DNA from: Phycisphaerales bacterium
GTDB taxonomy: Bacteria; Planctomycetota; Phycisphaerae; Phycisphaerales; UBA1924
Length of the DNA stretch: 8,451 nucleotides
Direction of reading: 5' to 3'
NCBI GenBank assembly: GCA_029260415.1
Contig: JAJDDH010000118.1
Location: 1 to 8,451 of the forward strand
Both the position numbers and the translations under genes were made by a program. Below, one piece after another: positions 5,412 through 8,451 of this stretch. The notes beneath the pieces were generated by a model. The model was not told the origin of the DNA. It ran no database searches and saw only the letters and a list, made by a program, of their open reading frames with translations. Positions within the stretch are counted from its first letter, which is position 1; each line of letters starts with the position of its first letter.

Positions 5412-6365
5412 ATGAGTGAGCAGCAGGGCGGAGCGACCCCGTACTGGACCATCGCGGCGTACGTCGCGGGCGGCGCGATCGCGATGGGCCTGATCGGGCA
5501 GGGCGCGCTGGCGGGGAACCTGGAGTTCGTCGCGATCGGGGCGCTCGCGCTGGTGGTGGTCATCGCGACGGCGCCGATCGCGTTCCAGCTCCGGTCCGGG
5601 GCGGGGCGGTCACGCCCGAGCAACGCGCTGCGGCGCGAGATCTCGGATCTGAGCGCACAGATCATGCGTCTGAACGAGATGCAGGCGCTGTCGGACGACG
5701 CCCGTCGGGTGCTGAACCGGACGCGGGAGCGGGAGCTGCTGCGGAAAGCGATCGAGGAGGACATCGCCAGCGAGGACTGGGACGCGGCGATGGTGCTGGT
5801 CAAGGAGCTGGCCGAGCGGTTCGGGTACCGGGTGGACGCCGAGGAGTTCCGCGAGCGGATCGAGACGGCGCGGTTCCAGACGGTGGACCGGCGCGTGATC
5901 GAGGCGGTGGGCAGCGTGGACCGGCTGATCACGCAGCTGCGCTGGGAGGAGGCGTTCGGGGAGGCGGGTCGCGTGACGCGTCTGTACCCGGACTCGCCTC
6001 GGGTCGAGGGGCTGCGCCACCGGGTGGAGCACGCGCGCTCGCGCTACAAGATGGACCTGGAGCGCCGGTTCCTGCACGCGGCGCAGGGCGAGCAGCACGA
6101 CGAGGCGCTGGCGCTGGTCAAGGAGCTTGACGCGTACCTGACCGAGGACGAGGCGGAGCCCTTCCGCGAGGTGGCGCGGGGCGTGATCGGCAAAGCGCGG
6201 GAGAACCTGGGCGTGCAGTTCAAGCTGGCGGTGCAGGACCGGGACTGGCGGCGGGCGCTGGACGCGGGCGAGCGGGTGCTGGCGGAGTTCCCCAACACGC
6301 GGATGGCCGCGGAGATCCGGGACATGATCGACGGGGTGCGGACGCGGGCGGGAGCGTCGGGCTAA
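5412..6365 (+). CDS. Two-helix membrane protein with TPR-like helical cytoplasmic part, function unknown
   Basis: This 317-residue protein begins with two hydrophobic segments, about residues 11-33 and 38-60, joined by a very short turn. They would form a membrane hairpin with both ends on the same side. The remaining 250 or so residues are strongly helical, charged and mostly Arg/Glu/Ala. Paired-helix units resemble TPR or similar solenoid repeats, for example EDWDAAMVLVKELAERFG, LRWEEAFGEAGRVTRLYPDSP, EQHDEALALVKELDAYL and RDWRRALDAGERVLAEFPNT. The region around 75-110 could be a coiled coil. I recognise no named family. The ATG is chosen because GGAG (5402-5405) lies 6 bases before it; the frame stays open much further upstream but that part overlaps the cupin gene. 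A scaffold or complex-organising role is an inference from architecture. Its stop overlaps that of lspA on the other strand. Confidence 0.85.
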   Translation: MSEQQGGATPYWTIAAYVAGGAIAMGLIGQGALAGNLEFVAIGALALVVVIATAPIAFQLRSGAGRSRPSNALRREISDLSAQIMRLNEMQALSDDARRVLNRTRERELLRKAIEEDIASEDWDAAMVLVKELAERFGYRVDAEEFRERIETARFQTVDRRVIEAVGSVDRLITQLRWEEAFGEAGRVTRLYPDSPRVEGLRHRVEHARSRYKMDLERRFLHAAQGEQHDEALALVKELDAYLTEDEAEPFREVARGVIGKARENLGVQFKLAVQDRDWRRALDAGERVLAEFPNTRMAAEIRDMIDGVRTRAGASG

Positions 6366-7030
6366 TCGGTGGTGGCTGACTCTTCCTGATGCTCTGGCGG
6401 CCTGCGCCAGGAGTAGACGAGCAGCGCGCCGATGCCGATGAGCAGGAAGAGGTCGGCGACGTTGGAGACGTAGGGCCAGACTTCGGGCGACCCGCTGGGC
6501 CAGCGGATTCCGAAGGGGAGCTGCACGCCCGGGAGCGGGTGGATGAAGTCGCGGACGCAGGCGTAGAGCATGCGGTCGTAGAGGTTGCCCAGGCCGCCGG
6601 CGATGAGCAGGGCCAGGGCGAGGTGGGCGCCTCTCTCGCGGGCGGTGGTCCAGCGTGCGAAGATGAGCAGGGCGAATGCGAGGGCGCCGACGGTGAAGGC
6701 GACGAAGAACCAGCGTTGCCCCGCGCCGATGCCGAAGACCGCGCCGGGGTTGAGCACGAGCGTGAACTCGAGAAGGCTGGGGACCACGACGACGGGGTCG
6801 TGGACGGGGATGAGCGTGTCGAGTGAGGTGGCCTCGATAACCTCGCGCCGGTCGATGGGGACGGGGGCGCCCGCGACGCGCTGGAACGCGAGGTGCTTGC
6901 TGCCCAGGTCGAGGGCGAGGGCGACGAGCGTCGCGGCGATGAGCAGCGTCCAGGCCCGGGGGCTTCGACCGGCGCGGGCGGTGTCCGGCGGCGTGCGTGT
7001 GATGTCGGGGTGGGCGGCGTCCGCGCTCAC
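6362..7030 (-). CDS. lspA: Lipoprotein signal peptidase (signal peptidase II)
   Basis: This 222-residue protein is the inner-membrane aspartyl protease that cleaves the signal peptide from diacylglyceryl-modified prolipoproteins. Motifs: ALDLGSK in the first helix (D41), N94-P-G-A-V-F-G100, GGLGN (145-149) followed by D152-R153, V-R-D161-F, and N190-V-A-D193. By alignment to known LspA, D161 and D193 are the catalytic pair. Four hydrophobic segments are visible. It is longer than the usual 160-170 residues, with an N-terminal Pro/Arg-rich extension of about 25 residues, an enlarged first periplasmic loop (about 50-88) and a longer catalytic-pair loop (161-193, 32 residues rather than about 19). 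The GTG start overlaps the TGA of the DksA-like gene as GTGA (7027-7030), implying translational coupling. Its stop overlaps that of the convergent membrane protein. Confidence 0.96.
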   Translation of the reverse strand: MSADAAHPDITRTPPDTARAGRSPRAWTLLIAATLVALALDLGSKHLAFQRVAGAPVPIDRREVIEATSLDTLIPVHDPVVVVPSLLEFTLVLNPGAVFGIGAGQRWFFVAFTVGALAFALLIFARWTTARERGAHLALALLIAGGLGNLYDRMLYACVRDFIHPLPGVQLPFGIRWPSGSPEVWPYVSNVADLFLLIGIGALLVYSWRRPPEHQEESATTD

Positions 7031-8010
7031 GCGCGGAACCCGGAGCGGCGCTCGAGCTCACGGGCGGCGTCGATCGAGTGGCGCGCCCAGGGAAGCTCTT
7101 CGAGTCGGGTCTTCTTGATCGGCTTGCCGGTGAGCTCGCAGATGCCGAAGGTCTTGTTCTCGATGCGCTGCAGCGCGTCGTCGATCTCAACGATCAGGCG
7201 GCGGTCCGCGGCGGCCAGGTCGAGCGAGAGCGACTGGTCGTAGCTCTCGGAGCCCTGCTCGGCGAAGTGCTGGGGCGTGTGGCTGAGGTTGCCCGAGTTG
7301 GAGCGGAGGGCGCCGCTCTCCATCTGGGACATGTCGCCGAAGAGCTCGGCGCGCTTGGCGAGCAGGATGGCCTTGAACTTGTCGAGCTCGCGCTTGTTGA
7401 AGGGGCTCTTGACCTTTTTGCCAGTGGGCTCGGCGGCCTCGCGCAGGCGGCTGACTTCCGAGGCGCGCCCGGGGCCCGAGGGGATGAGCGGCTTGCGGAT
7501 GGGGGAGCCGGGGCCCAGGAGTCGGTCGCCCGTGGGTGGGAACTTGGCGACGATCTTCTTGGGCGCGGTCTTCTTGCGGGGGCGGTCCGAGACGATGGTG
7601 ATGCCCTTGCGGACGGGCTTGCCCGAGGCGTCCTTGGTGGGCGCCTGGCTGGTCTCGGCCTTCTTGGGTGCGGCCTTCTTCGTGGTCTTCTTGGGCGCGG
7701 GCTTCTTGGTGGTCGGCTTTTTGGTCGTGGCCTTCTTTGATGAGGGCTTCTTGGCGACCTTCTTCTGGGCGACCTTTTTCCGGGCGGCGGGCTTCTTGGT
7801 GGTTTTCTTCTTGGCCGTCTTCTTGGCCGCGGCGACCTTCTTCTTGGAGGGGGTCTTGCGCGCGGGGGCCTTGGTGGTCTTCTTGGCGGCCGGCTTCTTG
7901 CGGGTGGTCTTCTTCTTGGCGGAGCGTGCGGCGGACTTCTTCTTCGAGGACGAAGCGGAAGTGGTCTTCTTGGAGGTTTTCTTGGTTGTTGTACGGGTCT
8001 TTTTGGCCAC
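7027..8010 (-). CDS. DksA/TraR-like protein with lysine-rich histone-H1-like N-terminal arm and degenerate zinc site
   Basis: This 327-residue protein has two parts. Residues 2-118 are a low-complexity arm with 46 lysines by my count, plus Ala, Thr, Pro and Ser in KK-T/A/P repeats, like bacterial histone-H1-like tails that bind DNA. Residues about 202-327 resemble DksA/TraR: a helical hairpin starting FNKRELDKFKAILLAKRAEL, then DALQRIENKTFGICELTGKPI and RLEELPWARHSIDAARELE. DksA proteins act in the secondary channel of RNA polymerase and usually have a four-cysteine zinc finger. Here only C291 remains; the other three positions are T294, S312 and A315. A basic, proline-containing linker joins the parts. 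I chose the GTG at 8010 because an upstream TTG (8076) would overlap the predicted -10 box. The gene is preceded by a strong promoter and coupled to lspA by a GTGA overlap. Confidence 0.88.
   Translation of the reverse strand: MAKKTRTTTKKTSKKTTSASSSKKKSAARSAKKKTTRKKPAAKKTTKAPARKTPSKKKVAAAKKTAKKKTTKKPAARKKVAQKKVAKKPSSKKATTKKPTTKKPAPKKTTKKAAPKKAETSQAPTKDASGKPVRKGITIVSDRPRKKTAPKKIVAKFPPTGDRLLGPGSPIRKPLIPSGPGRASEVSRLREAAEPTGKKVKSPFNKRELDKFKAILLAKRAELFGDMSQMESGALRSNSGNLSHTPQHFAEQGSESYDQSLSLDLAAADRRLIVEIDDALQRIENKTFGICELTGKPIKKTRLEELPWARHSIDAARELERRSGFRA
7657..8007 (-). repeat. Degenerate repeats encoding the lysine-rich arm
   Basis: This coding stretch is built from imperfect repeats read as AAGAAG plus Ala, Thr or Pro codons (on the plus strand, recurring cttctt/ttcttgg motifs). 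No fixed period or clean unit boundary is seen, so it is a degenerate low-complexity tract rather than a satellite. AAG is used far more than AAA, which avoids long A-runs. Repeated DNA of this kind may be prone to length change. Confidence 0.8.
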
Positions 8011-8075
8011 GCGTCGGCTCGCCGAGGATGGGACGGAACGCCAGCCGCGCTCGGCGGGCGAGCGCAAGGGCGCCA

Positions 8076-8104
8076 AGGCTAGGCGTCGGCGCGCGCTATG
8101 TCAA
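8076..8104 (-). promoter_or_regulatory. Promoter for the DksA-like gene and lspA
   Basis: On the minus strand, a perfect TTGACA -35 (complement of 8099-8104) is separated by 17 bases from TAGCCT (complement of 8076-8081), which keeps TA and the final T of the -10 consensus. Transcription should start near 8069, giving a leader of about 59 bases before the GTG at 8010. This is the best promoter match in the window. It lies in the 140-base accA/DksA-like spacer, which shows no clear terminator for accA. Confidence 0.6.
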
Positions 8105-8150
8105 CGTGAAGCGCCGTGTTGGGGCAGGGTTTGTTCGTGTATCGATAGGG

Positions 8151-8451
8151 TTAGGGGGCCAGCTCGGGCGCTGCTTCCGGCTCTGGGCTTTCCTCGAACT
8201 CCCCGAGGCGCCTGAAGCGGTCGTAGCGGGCCTGGACCAGGTCGTCGGCGGGTTGGGCGCCCAGCTCATCGAGCTGCGCCACGATCCAGTCAGAGAGAGC
8301 CTGGGCGGCGCCCGCGGGGTCGCGGTGGGCGGCGCCCGGGGGTTCGGGGACAATCGCGTCGACGATGCTCAGCTTCAGGTTGTCGCGTGCGGTGAGGCGG
8401 AGGGCCTTGGCCGCGGCGACGTTGGTCTGCTCGTTGGCCTGCTTCCAGAGG
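8151..8451 (-). CDS. accA: Acetyl-CoA carboxylase carboxyltransferase subunit alpha, C-terminal 99 codons (cut by window edge)
   Basis: The minus-strand frame is open from the window end to TAA at 8153-8151. It encodes the C-terminus of AccA, which with AccD transfers carboxyl from carboxybiotin to acetyl-CoA to make malonyl-CoA for fatty acid synthesis. The diagnostic block is ALRLTARDNLKLSIVDAIVP followed by EPPGAAHRDP. In E. coli the matching block reads KLIDSIIPEPLGGAHRNP. The typical ending follows: a helix (ALSDWIVAQLDEL) and ARYDRFRRLGEFEE, homologous to the family's RRYxxxRxxG end. A short Pro/Glu/Ala tail closes it. The canonical proline-glycine element has P-G-A where most have L-G-G. 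The N-terminal two thirds and the start lie outside the window. Confidence 0.95.
   Translation of the reverse strand, partial: LWKQANEQTNVAAAKALRLTARDNLKLSIVDAIVPEPPGAAHRDPAGAAQALSDWIVAQLDELGAQPADDLVQARYDRFRRLGEFEESPEPEAAPELAP

Noticed and set aside
5384..5419. Eleven-codon frame between the cupin and membrane protein genes, overlapping the latter's start
   Set aside because: It has only a weak ribosome site and no evidence of coding; short frames of this size arise by chance.
5610..7190. 526-codon minus-strand open frame across the membrane protein and lspA
   Set aside because: It is Arg/Pro/His/Leu-rich with no motif, and it is in a different frame from lspA, whose catalytic motifs are complete.
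7550..8010. Regularly recurring cttctt/ttcttgg motifs as a possible CRISPR or satellite array
   Set aside because: There is no constant repeat length and no unique spacers, and the stretch is open as lysine-rich coding sequence linked in frame to a DksA-like domain.
8011..8076. TTG at 8076 as a longer start for the DksA-like protein
   Set aside because: It would lie within the -10 box of the TTGACA-17-TAGCCT promoter, upstream of the expected transcript start, and the added residues are not like the arm.
7277..8215. Long plus-strand open frame with very hydrophobic Phe/Leu/Val runs, looking like a membrane protein
   Set aside because: It is the exact complement of the lysine-rich arm of the DksA-like gene: AAG codons read in reverse give CTT/TTC, hence Leu/Phe. 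The opposite strand has a promoter, coupling and recognisable domain.

Overview
The window is a GC-rich (roughly two thirds G+C) bacterial chromosomal segment. It is densely packed, with short spacers, several GTG starts and many weak ribosome binding sites. The gene content is mostly housekeeping: ribosomal proteins S12 and S7, lipoprotein signal peptidase, the AccA end, and a DksA/TraR-type protein. There are no phage, insertion-sequence or CRISPR signatures. A DksA/TraR-like domain with most zinc cysteines lost and a lysine/alanine/threonine-rich histone-H1-like arm, next to lspA, together with the general style of the proteins, suggests a member of the Planctomycetota (possibly Phycisphaerae). 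That assignment is an inference from protein style, not from a marker search.

Layout, left to right. (1) Positions 1-79, minus strand: the first 26 codons of a probable MazG-like pyrophosphohydrolase, divergent from the ribosomal genes. (2) 80-1279, plus strand: a very G-rich promoter region with a 5' hairpin, then rpsL (S12) and rpsG (S7), closed by a clear intrinsic terminator. The usual fusA and tuf do not follow. (3) 1275-1946, minus strand: a RimJ/RimL-type GNAT acetyltransferase whose stop codon lies in the terminator T-tract. (4) 1993-4202, plus strand: a ThiF/MoeB-like E1 adenylyltransferase followed by two tandem paralogous DinB-like proteins. (5) 4205-4888, minus strand: a glyoxalase-II-like metallo-beta-lactamase-fold hydrolase, convergent with the second DinB gene, with only 2 nt between the stops. 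(6) 4972-6365, plus strand: a small cupin, then a two-helix membrane protein with a long helical, TPR-like soluble part. (7) 6362-8451, minus strand: accA (3' end only), then the DksA-like/H1-like fusion from its own good promoter, then lspA coupled through a GTGA overlap. The lspA stop overlaps the stop of the convergent membrane protein gene.

rpsL-rpsG form one transcription unit. The DksA-like gene and lspA form another, transcribed after accA. The ThiF/DinB/DinB run could be a small operon, but no pathway can be fixed from sequence alone. The most distinctive items are the H1-arm/zinc-less DksA fusion, the tandem DinB pair beside an E1-like enzyme, the G-run tract and hairpin over the rpsL promoter, and an S12 that naturally carries arginine at the streptomycin-relevant position 88. 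No gene-free stretch exceeds about 150 bases.
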